From Frankiaceae bacterium (GTDB taxonomy: Bacteria > Actinomycetota > Actinomycetes > JAFAQI01): 37,264 bases of DNA. How positions within the stretch are numbered: the first letter of the stretch is position 1; each line of letters opens with the position of its first letter. The stretch spans positions 1 through 37,264 of the forward strand of contig JAICMG010000010.1 in NCBI GenBank assembly GCA_025929365.1, read 5' to 3'. Of the stretch, positions 15,627 to 25,561 are shown one piece after another. A program made the position numbers and the translations under genes. A model generated the notes under the pieces. That model saw only the letters and a program-made list of their open reading frames with translations, was not told where the DNA came from and ran no database searches.

Positions 15627-16250
15627 ATGGGGGTGAGACACGTGGTGCGACGTACGTCGGGCCACACCTCGTCCGAGGGCGGTGACGCGCCGGCGGACGG
15701 GCTCAGCATGCTGGTCAGCCGCGCGCAGCTGGGCGACGTCGGAGCGCTCGACACGCTGATGCGCGAAGTGCGGCGCGCGGTCCTGCGCTACGCCGCGGCG
15801 CAGCGCGTGGCACGAGACGACGCCGAGGACCTCGCGCAGGAGGTGTGCCTCGCGGTCGTGAAGGTCATCCCCGACTGGCGCGACACCGGCCGGTCGATGT
15901 GGGCATTCGTCTTCACGGTCGCGCGCAACAAGGCGACAGACAGCATCCGCCGGCAAATGCGCCAAGGCGGCCTCGGCCGGCTGGTCGCCATCGACGACGG
16001 CGCCGAGACCGGCGCGGTAGCAGTGCCGGACCGCGACCCCGGACCCGAGGATCGCGCGTTGGTGAGCGATGGCACCCGCCAGATGGACCGGCTGCTTCGG
16101 ATGCTGCCCACGACGCAGCGCGATGTCCTGGTGATGCGAACCGTCGTCGGCCTGACCGCCAAGGAGACGGCGCAGGCGTTGGGGCTGACCCCCGGCAGCG
16201 TCCACGTGTTGCAGCACCGAGCGGTGACCCGGCTGCGCGGGAGGGCCTGA
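15627..16250 (+). CDS. ECF RNA polymerase sigma factor, SigD/ShbA-like
   Basis: A 207-residue sigma factor. Region 2 includes DDAEDLAQEVCLAVVKVIPDWRD and WAFVFTVARNKATDSIRR, very like SigD of Mycobacterium and ShbA of Streptomyces. Region 4 reads MLPTTQRDVLVMRTVVGLTAKETA followed by GSVHVLQHRAVTRLR, the -35-binding helix-turn-helix. ATG 15627 has GGGGAG six nt upstream; the frame is open further upstream but inside the divergent promoter region. In relatives this gene is followed by its anti-sigma factor (RsdA in M. tuberculosis). Here only a short remnant of such a gene is seen, so control may differ. Confidence 0.9.
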   Translation: MGVRHVVRRTSGHTSSEGGDAPADGLSMLVSRAQLGDVGALDTLMREVRRAVLRYAAAQRVARDDAEDLAQEVCLAVVKVIPDWRDTGRSMWAFVFTVARNKATDSIRRQMRQGGLGRLVAIDDGAETGAVAVPDRDPGPEDRALVSDGTRQMDRLLRMLPTTQRDVLVMRTVVGLTAKETAQALGLTPGSVHVLQHRAVTRLRGRA

Positions 16251-16260
16251 CCACCTCGCG

Positions 16261-16353
16261 TTGGGTCGGACCGATGCCCTGCTGGCCGCAGTCGAAGCAC
16301 GTCGTAGTCCGGCGGGCTCGGCGGACGATGCATGGTCCGGCTGGCTCAGGACG
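16261..16353 (+). pseudogene. N-terminal stub of an RsdA-like anti-sigma-D factor
   Basis: In the +1 frame after the sigma stop the sequence reads LGRTDALLAAVEARR, then [16 protein letters not shown]. This strongly recalls the sigma-binding start of M. tuberculosis RsdA (LARTDLLLDAL, then DDALAALLGQW). The likeness stops where the opposite-strand chemoreceptor gene ends (16354). The frame runs on to TGA at 16438-16440, but only as that gene's antisense. No transmembrane or C-terminal part is left. The only in-frame start is TTG 16261, with GGGAGGG 15 nt upstream. I read it as a gene cut off by a rearrangement that brought in the receptors; a functional mini anti-sigma is the alternative. Confidence 0.5.
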
Positions 16354-17919
16354 CTAGGCCGTCGACTCGACCCGGAACTTCGCGATCGCGGCACGAAGCT
16401 CCGCAGCGAGATTGTTCAGCTGCGCCGCGGCCGCGGCTGACTGCTTCGATCCTTGGGCGTATTGGCGAGACACATCCGAAACCTGGGTCATCGCCGACAC
16501 GACTTGATCCGACGCACTGCGCTGCTGCTGGGTCGCGACCGAGATCTCCTTGCTGGCCGTCGTCGTCTCCTCCACCATGCCGGAGATCCGCTCCAGGGCA
16601 TCGACAACCCCGCGGGCAAGCTCGGAGCCCGTGCTGGCCTCTTTCGCTCCCTCTTCACTCGCCATGATCGTCGCCGCGGTCTCGGCCTGGATCTCACTCA
16701 CGATCGCCGCGATCTGGCCGGTCGACTCCTGAGCCCGCTCGGCAAGCTTGCGGACCTCGGCCGCCACGACCGCGAAGCCGCGACCGTTCTCGCCGGCGCG
16801 CGCGGCTTCGATCGCGGCGTTGAGGGCGAGCAGGTTCGTCTGGTCGGCGAGGTCGTTGATCACATCCAGGATCCGGCCGATCTCCTGGCCCTTCTCGCCG
16901 AGCGAGAGAGCACGTCCGCCGATCTGGTCGACCCGCGCCGCGATCGCGTCCATCGCGGCGACCGAGGCGGTCACCGCCTCCCGTCCCTCCTCGGCGTGCC
17001 GCAACGTCTCCCCGGCGTAGCGGGCGACCGCCTCCGACGTCTCCGCGATCTGGGCCGCGGTCGCAGCCAGCTCCTCGATGGTCGAGGTCGTCTGCGTCAC
17101 CGCGCTCGACTGCTCCGTTGCGCTCGCCGCATGCTGCTCGGCGGACGAGAGGAGCTCATGGGCGGATGCCACGATCTGCTCCCCACCGGACCGGATCTGC
17201 CCGGCGAGCTCACGAAGGCTGCGAAGCGTCGCATCCATCGCCTCACACAGCGCAGCCACGACCGGGTTCGTCTCGTCGTCAGCGCGAACGTCGACGGCGA
17301 GGTCGCCGTCGGCCACCCGCCCGAGTGCGTCGCTGAGGGTCCGCACCCGCTGCTCGAGTGCGCGCCGCTCGTCGCGCGCGTCGCTGCGCATCGTCCACAG
17401 CGACGAGCTCAATGCCCCGCTGAACCATGCGCTCAACGGCAGCAGCGGCAGAGCGATCGCGAGAAATGGATAGTCCCGCTCGTGCAGGGTGCCGGCGATC
17501 GATGAGCTCACCACGACGCCGATCGAGGAGACGACGCCCAGCACGAGACTGCCACGCTGACGCATCGACACGGTCGCGAAGAGAACGGTCGGTACGTAGA
17601 GAACCCAGAACGGTCCGCGCACCCCTCCTCCGAAGGTGACGAAGCCGCTCGTGTAGACGAGGTTCGCGGCCAGCAGCACACCACGGAAGACCTTGATGTG
17701 GTCACGGACGAAGACGTTCGAGTCGACCAGCCCAGGCATGAGACTCTGCGCAATGGCGCACAGCAACCCGAGACCGGCGGAGGCCATGAACGGCGCCAGG
17801 TGGATCGGGATGCCGGCTTGAGGGAAGTGCCGGAACAGCAGGCCGGCGGCCACGCCGATCACGACCTTGGCCCAGACGGAGACGACGGCGATGACCGCGA
17901 GGCGCTTCGAGAAGTCCAT
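16354..17919 (-). CDS. Methyl-accepting chemotaxis protein, tandem paralogue 3
   Basis: A 521-residue receptor, third in the minus-strand order. The N-terminal ~195 residues hold about six hydrophobic helices with no large extracellular sensor domain, so the membrane part itself probably senses. A HAMP-like stretch (about 205-260) precedes the long coiled-coil signalling domain. Its hairpin tip contains [19 protein letters not shown] and [17 protein letters not shown], the CheA/CheW contact region. No C-terminal CheR-docking pentapeptide is seen. Its start lies 7 nt after the stop of the upstream paralogue, so the three form an operon. No che or flagellar gene is in the window. Confidence 0.93.
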   Translation of the reverse strand: MDFSKRLAVIAVVSVWAKVVIGVAAGLLFRHFPQAGIPIHLAPFMASAGLGLLCAIAQSLMPGLVDSNVFVRDHIKVFRGVLLAANLVYTSGFVTFGGGVRGPFWVLYVPTVLFATVSMRQRGSLVLGVVSSIGVVVSSSIAGTLHERDYPFLAIALPLLPLSAWFSGALSSSLWTMRSDARDERRALEQRVRTLSDALGRVADGDLAVDVRADDETNPVVAALCEAMDATLRSLRELAGQIRSGGEQIVASAHELLSSAEQHAASATEQSSAVTQTTSTIEELAATAAQIAETSEAVARYAGETLRHAEEGREAVTASVAAMDAIAARVDQIGGRALSLGEKGQEIGRILDVINDLADQTNLLALNAAIEAARAGENGRGFAVVAAEVRKLAERAQESTGQIAAIVSEIQAETAATIMASEEGAKEASTGSELARGVVDALERISGMVEETTTASKEISVATQQQRSASDQVVSAMTQVSDVSRQYAQGSKQSAAAAAQLNNLAAELRAAIAKFRVESTA

Positions 17920-17926
17920 CGTTCCG

Positions 17927-19486
17927 CTACTCCGCCTCGACCCGGAACTGAGCGATTGCCGCGCGCAACTCGGCCGCGAGGTTGTTCAGCTGCGCCGCGG
18001 CTGCGGCGGCCTGCTTCGAGCCTTGTGCGTACTGGCGGGACACGTCGGACACCTGGGTCATGGCCGACACCACCTGATCCGACGCCGACCGCTGTTGTTG
18101 CGTCGCGATCGAGATCTCCTTCGCGGCGGTCGTGGTCTCCTCGACCATCCCCGAGATCCGCTCCAGGGCCGCAACCACGCCGCGCGCGAGCTCCGACCCC
18201 GTGCGCGCCTCCTTGACCCCCTCCTCGCTGGCGAGGATGGTCGCCGACGTCTCGGCCTGGATCTCGCTGACGATGGCCTGGATCTGGCCCGTGGACTGCT
18301 GCGCCCGCTCGGCCAGCTTGCGCACCTCGGCGGCGACGACCGCGAACCCGCGACCGTTCTCCCCGGCACGCGCCGCCTCAATCGCCGCGTTCAAGGCCAA
18401 CAGGTTGGTCTGGTCGGCCAGGTCATTGATGACGTCGAGGATGCGACCGATCTCCTGGCCCTTCTCGCCGAGCGACAGCGCACGACCCCCGATCTGGTCC
18501 ACGCGGGCCGCGATCGCATCCATCGCGGCGACGCTGGCCGACACGGCGTCCTGACCTTCCTCGGCGTGCCGCAGCGTCTCGGCGGCGTACCGTGCCACGG
18601 ACTCCGAGGTTTCGGCGATCTGCGCCGCGGTGGCGGCAAGCTCCTCCACCGTTGAGGTGGTCTCGGTGACGGCGCTGGACTGCTGGGTCGCCGACGCCGC
18701 GTGCTCCTCCGCCGACGCAACGAGCTCGTGCGCCGCGGCAACCAGCTGCTCACCGCCGCCGCTGATCGACCCGACGAGGGTGCGAAGCGAACCGAGCGTG
18801 TGCGACAGCGACGCGCTGAGGGCGCGAAGCGAGTCGTCGTCGAAGGCCTCCAGGGCGACGCCGGCCCCGAGGTCGCCGTCCGCGGCTCGGGCCATGACGG
18901 TCGACAGCTGCTCGACGCCGCTTCCCAGCTGCTCCTTGTCGTGGACGGCGCGCTCCTGCGCCCTGCGAATGGCATCCGTGATCGTGCCGATGTAGTAGGC
19001 GGTCACCGGCAGCAGCGTGCCGACGAAGATCAGCGAACCGCGGTTGTTGGCGGTGAGGGTGCCGGCAACGGACGACGCGACCACGACCCCGCCCGTCGCC
19101 AAGAACCCGAACGCCACCGTGACGAAGATCGGGACACTCAGCGCTGCCGGCACAAGGGCGACGATGAAGAACAGCCAGAACGGCCGTTCGATCCCGTCCG
19201 TGATGGCGCAGAGCCAGGTGAGGCCGGCGGTGCTGACGGCGAGCTGGATGGTCGATCCGATCGGGCTCAGCCGCAGGCTGCCCACTCGCCCGAAGGCGGA
19301 CTGGACGCTATAGCCGAGCGCGATCGCACCGATGATTCCCATCAGCAACACGTAGACCCAGTGCCGCAGGTGGTGGTCTGAGCCGTACTGGTCAACGCTG
19401 AGCGTCACCGCCAGCGCGACCGTCGTGATCCACGCAACGTACGTGCCGACCTGGTCGAAGCGCTTCTCGAAGTCGTAGTCCTTCAT
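17927..19486 (-). CDS. Methyl-accepting chemotaxis protein, tandem paralogue 2
   Basis: A 519-residue receptor starting [12 protein letters not shown], middle gene of the array. It has the same plan as its neighbours: about six membrane helices (residues 15-185), a HAMP-like linker ([18 protein letters not shown]), then a signalling domain with the conserved hairpin [19 protein letters not shown] and [17 protein letters not shown]. From about residue 240 onward it is nearly identical to both neighbours, while the membrane part is divergent. This suggests different inputs to one shared output. Seven nt separate it from the gene on each side. Confidence 0.93.
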   Translation of the reverse strand: MKDYDFEKRFDQVGTYVAWITTVALAVTLSVDQYGSDHHLRHWVYVLLMGIIGAIALGYSVQSAFGRVGSLRLSPIGSTIQLAVSTAGLTWLCAITDGIERPFWLFFIVALVPAALSVPIFVTVAFGFLATGGVVVASSVAGTLTANNRGSLIFVGTLLPVTAYYIGTITDAIRRAQERAVHDKEQLGSGVEQLSTVMARAADGDLGAGVALEAFDDDSLRALSASLSHTLGSLRTLVGSISGGGEQLVAAAHELVASAEEHAASATQQSSAVTETTSTVEELAATAAQIAETSESVARYAAETLRHAEEGQDAVSASVAAMDAIAARVDQIGGRALSLGEKGQEIGRILDVINDLADQTNLLALNAAIEAARAGENGRGFAVVAAEVRKLAERAQQSTGQIQAIVSEIQAETSATILASEEGVKEARTGSELARGVVAALERISGMVEETTTAAKEISIATQQQRSASDQVVSAMTQVSDVSRQYAQGSKQAAAAAAQLNNLAAELRAAIAQFRVEAE

Positions 19487-19493
19487 CTGCCCG

Positions 19494-21038
19494 TCAGGCC
19501 ACCTTGAACTGCGCGATCGAGGCCCGAAGCTCGGCCGCGAGGTCGTTGAGCTGTGCTGCGGCGGCTGCTGACTGCTTGGAGCCCACCGCGTACTGCTGGG
19601 AGACGTCGGACACCTGGGTCATCGCAGCGACCACCTGATCCGACGCCGAGCGCTGCTGCTGAGTCGCCACACTGATCTCCTTCGCGGCGGTCGTCGTCTC
19701 ATCGACCATCGCGCTGATGCGCTCCAGGGCATCGACAACCCCCCGTGCCAGTTCCGACCCCACGCGTACCTCCTTGGCACCCTCTTCGCTGGCGATGATG
19801 GTCGCCGACGTCTCGCTTTGGATCTCCGACACGATCGTCTGGATCTGGCCGGTGGACTGCTGCGCCCGCTCGGCGAGCTTGCGGACCTCCGCGGCGACGA
19901 CGGCGAAGCCGCGGCCGTTCTCCCCGGCCCGGGCTGCCTCGATCGCGGCGTTGAGCGCGAGCAGGTTGGTCTGGTCCGCGAGGTCGTTGATCACATCGAG
20001 GATGCGGCCGATCTCCTGGCCCTTCTCCCCCAGGGACAGCGCCCGACTGCCGATCTGCTCGACCCGCGTCGCGATGGTGTCCATCGCTGCGACGCTGGCC
20101 GTCACGGCGTCCTGACCCTCTTCGGCGTGGCGCAACGTCTCCGCGGCGTACCTCGCAACGGCCTCCGACGTCTCCGCGATCTGGGCAGCGGTGGCGGCGA
20201 GCTCCTCGATCGTCGAGGTCGTCTCGGTCACCGCCGAGGACTGCTGCGTCGCGCTGGCGGCGTGCTGCTCGGCGGAGGCCAGCAGCTCGTGCGCAGCGGT
20301 CACGAGCTGCTCACCACCGGTACGAATCTGCCCGACCAGACCACGCAGGTTGCTGAGCGTGTCGTCGAACGAGGCGGCGAGCTGGGCCAGCAGCTCCTGT
20401 GCCATCTCCTCCGAGGCGACCTGCACGGACAAGTCGCCCCGCGCGGCCCGCGCGAGGGCGACGGAGAGCTCTTCGACGGTTCGATGAAGGTGGGCGCGCT
20501 CGGCATCGGACCTGACCGCCTGCTCCTGCAACCGCGTCGCGACCGCGCTGCCGAGCAGCGCGATCAACATCGTCGAGACGCCGATGAGTGCGAGCGGGCC
20601 GGCAGTGTGCCGGTTCAGCGTGTGGGCGAGCGCCGTCGCGGCGACCAGAGCACCGACATAGAAGGTGGACGCGCCGAGGGCGAGTCGCCGGTTGGGGGCG
20701 ATCACCGCCGCGGCGGTCGTGTTGACGAGGATCAACGCCCAGAAGGGCCCCGCAGCGCCCCCCGTCAGCGCGATGAGGGCGAACAGCGCGGCGAAGTCGA
20801 TACCCGCAATGAGCGCGAGCATTGGTATGTCGAGGGACGGTGACGCCGCGACGACGCGCGGATAGATCGGCACCAGGATCGGCGAGACGAGCCCCGCGGC
20901 AACCCAGATCAAGATCACGTTGCGGTGGTCGTGCGTGGGACCGGTCCCGTAGTGCGCCATCAGCAGAACGGCGATCGCCGCCCCGATGAACTTGCCCCCG
21001 GAAGACAGGGCGCTCTCCCCGCGCATCCGATCGATCAT
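19494..21038 (-). CDS. Methyl-accepting chemotaxis protein, tandem paralogue 1
   Basis: A 514-residue receptor, first gene of the array. ATG 21038 is chosen because AGGGGG stands about 6 nt upstream; ATG 21053 lies before that site. About six membrane helices (residues 10-190) carry no extracellular domain. The HAMP-like linker ([16 protein letters not shown]) leads to the signalling domain with [19 protein letters not shown] and [18 protein letters not shown] perfect 6-bp palindrome CTCGCG-TG-CGCGAG (21060-21073) sits just upstream and may be a regulator site for the operon. It is divergent from the thiolase operon. Confidence 0.93.
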   Translation of the reverse strand: MIDRMRGESALSSGGKFIGAAIAVLLMAHYGTGPTHDHRNVILIWVAAGLVSPILVPIYPRVVAASPSLDIPMLALIAGIDFAALFALIALTGGAAGPFWALILVNTTAAAVIAPNRRLALGASTFYVGALVAATALAHTLNRHTAGPLALIGVSTMLIALLGSAVATRLQEQAVRSDAERAHLHRTVEELSVALARAARGDLSVQVASEEMAQELLAQLAASFDDTLSNLRGLVGQIRTGGEQLVTAAHELLASAEQHAASATQQSSAVTETTSTIEELAATAAQIAETSEAVARYAAETLRHAEEGQDAVTASVAAMDTIATRVEQIGSRALSLGEKGQEIGRILDVINDLADQTNLLALNAAIEAARAGENGRGFAVVAAEVRKLAERAQQSTGQIQTIVSEIQSETSATIIASEEGAKEVRVGSELARGVVDALERISAMVDETTTAAKEISVATQQQRSASDQVVAAMTQVSDVSQQYAVGSKQSAAAAAQLNDLAAELRASIAQFKVA

Positions 21039-21147
21039 GGACGGCCCCCTCATACGTCACTCGCGTGCGCGAGCGACACCCTCAGTCTCCTGAGATTCGC
21101 CAACCGGCGCCACGGTCCTTGCACCACCGTTGACGCACGCGGGCAGA

Positions 21148-21167
21148 AACAGTCATCCTTGACTGTT
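21148..21167. promoter_or_regulatory. Palindromic operator upstream of the thiolase operon
   Basis: AACAGTCATCCTTGACTGTT is a perfect 8-bp inverted repeat around TCCT, ending 57 nt before the thiolase ATG. It contains TTGACT, which could be a -35 box, so a bound repressor would block the promoter. The TetR protein encoded last in the same operon (24499) is the natural candidate to bind it. Confidence 0.6.
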
Positions 21168-21224
21168 AGCGGGTCCGAGCCGGTCGCCGGACACCGAGCG
21201 CACAACGACCTCTCGAGGAGCGCA

Positions 21225-22421
21225 ATGCCTGCCAAGACCTACGTCGTCGGTGTCGGGATGACGAAGTTCGAAAAGCCCGGCAGCCGGGAGTGGGACTACC
21301 CCGACATGGCACGCGAGTCCGGATCGAAGGCGCTCGAAGACGCCGGGATCCGCTACGACAAGGTCGAGCAGGCCTACGTCGGCTACGTCTATGGCGAGTC
21401 GACCTGCGGTCAGCGCGCGGTCTACGAGCTCGGACTGACCGGCATCCCGGTCATCAACGTCAACAACAACTGCTCGACCGGATCGACGGCACTGTTCCTC
21501 GCGGCGCAAGCCGTGCGCAGTGGCGTTGCCGAGTGCGCGCTCGCGCTGGGGTTCGAGAAGATGCAGCGCGGTTCGCTGCAGTCGACCTTCGAGGACCGCG
21601 AGAACCCGATGCAGCGTCACGTCCTCGCCCTCAACGAGAAGTACGACATCGCGATGCCCCTGGCGCCGTGGATGTTCGGAGCGGCAGGCGTCGAACACAT
21701 GGAGAAGTACGGCACGACGCCGGACCACTTCGCGAAGATCGGCGAGAAGAACCATCGCCACTCGGTCAACAACCCGTACGCGCAGTTCCAGGACGTCTAC
21801 ACGCTGGAAGAGATCAAAGAGTCGAAGGTCATCTACGACAAGCTGCCGTTGACCAAGCTGCAGTGCTCGCCGACCTCCGACGGCTCGGGGGCCGCCGTCG
21901 TCGCAAGCGAGCGCTTCGTGGAGGAGAACGGCCTCGGCGACCGCGCGATCGAGATCGTCGGCCAGGCGATGGTCACCGACCTGCGCAGCACGTTCGAGAA
22001 CAACTCCGCCGCCACGCTCGTCGGCTACGACATGAGCAAGGAGGCGGCGCGCAAGGTCTACGAGCAAGCGGGCCTCGGCCCGGACGACGTCGATGTCATC
22101 GAGCTGCACGACTGCTTCTCCGCCAACGAGCTCCTTACTTATGAGGCGCTCGGGCTGTGCGCGGAAGGCGAGGGCGGCAAGCTGGTCGACAACGGCGACA
22201 CGACGTACGGCGGCCGTTGGGTGGTCAACCCGTCGGGTGGGCTGATCTCCAAGGGCCATCCGCTCGGCGCCACCGGGCTTGCGCAGTGCGCCGAGCTCAC
22301 CTGGCAGCTCCGCGGCGACGCCGACGCGCGTCAGGTCACGGACGCGAAGGTGGCGCTGCAGCACAACATCGGGCTCGGCGGGGCCGCGGTCGTCACGGCG
22401 TACCGCCCGGCCGCCCGGTGA
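21225..22421 (+). CDS. SCP2/SCP-x-type thiolase (acetyl-CoA acetyltransferase family)
   Basis: A 398-residue thiolase. The nucleophile segment is [13 protein letters not shown] with the expected Cys, and the second half has [34 protein letters not shown] and [11 protein letters not shown], which provide the catalytic His residues and the glycine loop. This pattern matches the SCP-x branch, which cleaves 3-keto or branched acyl-CoA, including sterol side chains. ATG 21225 has GAGGAG seven nt upstream; the longer open frame lies in the promoter. Its stop overlaps the MaoC start by 4 nt (GTGA). First gene of a four-gene acyl-CoA operon. Confidence 0.93.
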   Translation: MPAKTYVVGVGMTKFEKPGSREWDYPDMARESGSKALEDAGIRYDKVEQAYVGYVYGESTCGQRAVYELGLTGIPVINVNNNCSTGSTALFLAAQAVRSGVAECALALGFEKMQRGSLQSTFEDRENPMQRHVLALNEKYDIAMPLAPWMFGAAGVEHMEKYGTTPDHFAKIGEKNHRHSVNNPYAQFQDVYTLEEIKESKVIYDKLPLTKLQCSPTSDGSGAAVVASERFVEENGLGDRAIEIVGQAMVTDLRSTFENNSAATLVGYDMSKEAARKVYEQAGLGPDDVDVIELHDCFSANELLTYEALGLCAEGEGGKLVDNGDTTYGGRWVVNPSGGLISKGHPLGATGLAQCAELTWQLRGDADARQVTDAKVALQHNIGLGGAAVVTAYRPAAR

Positions 22422-23272
22422 CCGAGGTCAAGTTCGACTCGTCGGGCGTCGGCGTGTGGGGCGAGCCGACGACCTTCGAGGTCCGTGCTGAACGGATCGC
22501 GGAGTACGCCCGCGCGACGAACGACCCGATCGCGGCTCATCTCGCCGGCGAGATCGCACCGCCGGTGTTCGCGATCGTCCCCTCGTTCAGCAGCCTCGCG
22601 CAGATCTTTGCGGTTGCACCTGACAGCACCCTCCCCTTCGTGCTGCACGGCGAGCAGGACTTCACCTTCCACCGGCCGATCCGCGCGGGTGACGTGCTGA
22701 CGTCGCGCGCACGGGTGACCGGATACGCAGGGAAGCCCAGCGGCACGGTTGGCTCGGTATATGTCGAGACCCACGACGCGGACGGCGCGCTCGTCAACGA
22801 GCAGTACGTGTCGACGTTCATCCGCGGGGTCGACGCCGGCGAGACGGTCGGGGACCTCGCGCCGCCGCACACGTTCGACGAGTCCGTTCGGGCGCACGCG
22901 CCCGTGGCGAAGATCGTGCAGCACGTCGACGAGGACCAGACGTTCCGTTACTCGCCGGCTTCGGGTGATCCGATCCCGATCCACCTCGACGCGGAGTTCG
23001 CGAAGTCCGTCGGGCTGCCGGGAATCATCGCGCACGGGTTGTGCACGATGGCATTCACGTCGTGGGCGGCGCTGACCGAGCTCGGCAACGGCCACACAGC
23101 CCGGCTCCGCCGACTCGCCGTCCGCTTCTCCAAGCCGGTGCTTCCGGGCCAGGACATCGAGACGACGTTCTTCGCGACCGGCGCCTCGGCGGGAGCGACG
23201 AGCTACGCCTACGAGACTCGTGTCGGTGACGACGTGGTCATCAAAGACGGTCTCGCCGTGATCGCTGACTGA
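22418..23272 (+). CDS. Double-hotdog MaoC-like enoyl-CoA dehydratase
   Basis: A 284-residue protein of two hotdog folds. The N-terminal hotdog (about 1-140) is of the FAS1-dehydratase type, with [20 protein letters not shown] and [15 protein letters not shown]. The C-terminal hotdog has the hydratase signature [15 protein letters not shown] then [10 protein letters not shown], so the catalytic Asp and His are present only there. This suggests one active half and one that widens the pocket for bulky acyl chains. GTG 22418 overlaps the thiolase stop. It probably hydrates the 2-enoyl-CoA made by the downstream dehydrogenase. Confidence 0.9.
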   Translation: MTEVKFDSSGVGVWGEPTTFEVRAERIAEYARATNDPIAAHLAGEIAPPVFAIVPSFSSLAQIFAVAPDSTLPFVLHGEQDFTFHRPIRAGDVLTSRARVTGYAGKPSGTVGSVYVETHDADGALVNEQYVSTFIRGVDAGETVGDLAPPHTFDESVRAHAPVAKIVQHVDEDQTFRYSPASGDPIPIHLDAEFAKSVGLPGIIAHGLCTMAFTSWAALTELGNGHTARLRRLAVRFSKPVLPGQDIETTFFATGASAGATSYAYETRVGDDVVIKDGLAVIAD

Positions 23273-23276
23273 CGCG

Positions 23277-24488
23277 ATGTACGCCTGGTCCGACACCGAG
23301 CTCGCGATCCGCGACGCCATCCGCGACTTCGTCAACGCCGAGATCCGCCCGCACGTCGACGCCCTCGAGTCCGGCGAGATGCCGCCGTACCCGCTGATCC
23401 GCAAGATGTTCTCGGCGTTCGGGATCGACGCGATGATGGCGGCCTCGGTCGACAAGCAGATCGCCCGCGATCGCGATCCGAAGAAGGAGGCGCAGGGCGA
23501 GCGAGGCTCGGATGACGCGATGCACCTCTTGCTGTCGATCGAGCTGTGCAAGGTGAGCATGGGCCTGGCGACCGCGATGGGGGTGAGCGTCGGCCTCGCA
23601 GGCGGCACGATCATGTCCCGCGGCGACGTGGAGCAGAAGGAGCGCTGGGCTCGCGACCTGATGACCTTCACCAAGGTCGGCGCGTGGGCGATCACCGAGC
23701 CCAACTCCGGCTCCGACGCGTTCGGCGGGATGACGACCACCGTGCGCCCGGAGGGCGACGGCTATGTCCTCAACGGCGAGAAGACCTTCATCACGAACGG
23801 CCCGTTCGCTGATACGGCGGTCGTCTACGCAAAGCTCGACGACGGGAGCAGTGACGACAAGCGGCGGCGCCCGGTGCTCACCTTCGTGCTCGACGCGGGC
23901 ATGGACGGCTTCACCCAGTCGGCGCCACTGGCGAAGATGGGCATCCACTCCTCGCCGACCGGCCAGCTGTTCTTCTCGGACGTCTACCTCGAGCGCGACC
24001 GGCTGCTTGGCGGAGGCGGCGAGGGGGCTTCGGACGGCCGTGAGAGCGCGCGTTCAAACTTCACGACCGAACGAGTGGGCATCGCTGCGATGTCACTCGG
24101 CGTGATCGAGGAGTGCCTGTCGTTGTGCATCGACTACGCCAAGAACCGCGAGCTGTGGGGCCAGCGGATCGGTGACTTCCAGCTGATCCAGCTGAAGATC
24201 GCGAACATGGAGGTGGCCCGGCAGAACGTCCAGAACATGGTGTTCCGGACCATCGAGCTGCGGCGCGCGGGCAAGACGCCCACGCTCGCCGAGGCCTCGG
24301 CGATGAAGTACTACGCCTCGCAGGCCGCGACCGAGGTCGCGATGGAGGCGGTCCAACTCTTCGGGGGCAACGGCTACATGTCGGAGTACCGCGTCGAGCA
24401 GCTCGCGCGCGACGCGAAGTCACTGATGATCTATGCAGGCAGCAACGAGGTGCAGATCACCCACGTCGCCCGCGGCCTGCTCAGCTGA
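23277..24488 (+). CDS. Acyl-CoA dehydrogenase with relocated catalytic Glu
   Basis: A 403-residue flavoprotein starting 4 nt after the MaoC stop. FAD/substrate segments GAWAITEPNSGSDAFGG and YVLNGEKTFITNG are standard. The C-terminal active-site helix reads IYAGSNEVQITH, with Ala where medium-chain enzymes have the catalytic Glu. Instead FTTERVGIAAMSLG has Glu at the position used by isovaleryl-CoA and long-chain dehydrogenases. A branched-chain or long-chain substrate is therefore more likely. An insert rich in Asp/Lys (DDGSSDDKRRR) precedes the beta domain's end. Confidence 0.92.
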   Translation: MYAWSDTELAIRDAIRDFVNAEIRPHVDALESGEMPPYPLIRKMFSAFGIDAMMAASVDKQIARDRDPKKEAQGERGSDDAMHLLLSIELCKVSMGLATAMGVSVGLAGGTIMSRGDVEQKERWARDLMTFTKVGAWAITEPNSGSDAFGGMTTTVRPEGDGYVLNGEKTFITNGPFADTAVVYAKLDDGSSDDKRRRPVLTFVLDAGMDGFTQSAPLAKMGIHSSPTGQLFFSDVYLERDRLLGGGGEGASDGRESARSNFTTERVGIAAMSLGVIEECLSLCIDYAKNRELWGQRIGDFQLIQLKIANMEVARQNVQNMVFRTIELRRAGKTPTLAEASAMKYYASQAATEVAMEAVQLFGGNGYMSEYRVEQLARDAKSLMIYAGSNEVQITHVARGLLS

Positions 24489-24498
24489 CCTTCCGTCG

Positions 24499-25095
24499 AT
24501 GACGACCGCCGCCATCCGGCGTACCCAGGCCGAGCGAAGCGCCGCGACACGAGCGCGAATCCTGGCCGCGACGGTCGACTGTCTGGTCGAGGTGGGGCAC
24601 GCGGGCACGACCACGCTCGAGGTACAACGTCGCGCGGAGGTCTCCCGAGGCGCGCTCCTGCACCACTTCCCTTCTCGTGCCGAGCTCTTGGTCGCCGCGG
24701 TCTATCAGCTGTTCGAGGCGCAACGTGAGGTCGTCGGGCCAGCGGTGCTGAGGGCACGGGAAGTGGGAGGTATCGATGCCGGCATCGACGTGTTGTGGAT
24801 CGCGTTCAACAGCCCGCTCGCAGTAGGAATCGACGAGCTCTGGGCGGCAGCGCGTGACGATGCCGAGCTGCGTGAGGCGATCGCGAAGCAGGACCGCAAC
24901 GCGCGGGTCGAGATCCGAAACCTGTGCGATGCCCTGTGGCCCGGGTACGTCGACCACCCGAACTACGAACTGGCTCTGCCGATCATCATCGACGCGATGC
25001 ACGGGGCAGCTCGTGCCCGAGTTGTGCGGAGCGACCGCACGACCGCGAAACGGCTCGCCGGATGGAAACAGCTCCTTCACGAGCTCTGGGACTAG
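24499..25095 (+). CDS. TetR-family regulator of the acyl-CoA operon
   Basis: A 198-residue TetR protein. The helix-turn-helix begins ATRARILAATVDCLVEVGHAG and continues TLEVQRRAEVSRGALLHHFPSR (residues 35-56). The C-terminal half is a helical ligand domain with LWAAARDDAELREAI, as in regulators of fatty-acid genes. It begins 10 nt after the dehydrogenase stop without a visible Shine-Dalgarno, so it is co-transcribed with the enzymes. It probably binds the palindrome at 21148-21167 and responds to an acyl-CoA pathway intermediate. Confidence 0.88.
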   Translation: MTTAAIRRTQAERSAATRARILAATVDCLVEVGHAGTTTLEVQRRAEVSRGALLHHFPSRAELLVAAVYQLFEAQREVVGPAVLRAREVGGIDAGIDVLWIAFNSPLAVGIDELWAAARDDAELREAIAKQDRNARVEIRNLCDALWPGYVDHPNYELALPIIIDAMHGAARARVVRSDRTTAKRLAGWKQLLHELWD

Positions 25096-25130
25096 GACGC
25101 CCCGGGCCGCCGGGCACCTGACTGGGCGAG

Positions 25131-25502
25131 TCAGCCGATGCCGAAGCTGTTGACCTTCTCGACGTGGATCCGGATGAAGGCGCTGCCGAACCCGTTGCCG
25201 AGCGCGTCGCCACCGTCGGCGATGGCTTCGGCCCGCCCACGGATCTCGAGCATGCGCGGACGCCACGGATCGACCGTCTCCAGGTCGTCGACGACGATGG
25301 CTGCCCATCCGTTTGCCTGAACGTCGCGATACTTCTTCGTCGTGGCGACCCGCATCCCGCCGACATCAACCGTGCCGAGGTCGGGGTTGTAACGAAACGA
25401 GGTCGGGACCACGTGCGGCTTTCCGTCGGCTCCGGTCGTCGCGATCCGGCCCAGCCGCTGGCTCGCCAGGTAGTCGATCTGTGCGGACGTGAGTTCTGCC
25501 AT
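25131..25502 (-). CDS. PPOX-fold flavin/F420-dependent oxidoreductase
   Basis: A 123-residue split-barrel protein. ELTSAQIDYLASQRLGRIATT and GKPHVVPTSFRYN match the start of the pyridoxamine-phosphate-oxidase-like family of actinobacteria. TKKYRDVQANGWAAIVVDD and PWRPRMLEIRGRAE follow, as in F420-binding members. ATG 25502 is preferred for the family-like N-terminus; an in-frame ATG at 25541 would add 13 residues. It is divergent from the UbiB-like gene across 59 bp. Confidence 0.85.
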   Translation of the reverse strand: MAELTSAQIDYLASQRLGRIATTGADGKPHVVPTSFRYNPDLGTVDVGGMRVATTKKYRDVQANGWAAIVVDDLETVDPWRPRMLEIRGRAEAIADGGDALGNGFGSAFIRIHVEKVNSFGIG

Positions 25503-25533
25503 GTCTGCGCCAACGCTTTCGCGCACGCGTTGC

Positions 25534-25551
25534 TTCCCCACGATCGGGGAA
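25534..25551. promoter_or_regulatory. Inverted repeat in the divergent PPOX/UbiB promoter
   Basis: TTCCCC-ACGATC-GGGGAA is a perfect 6-bp inverted repeat lying in the 59-bp gap between two divergent genes. Position suggests a shared operator; no regulator is adjacent, so the role is uncertain. Confidence 0.3.
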
Positions 25552-25561
25552 TGCCCTCCCC

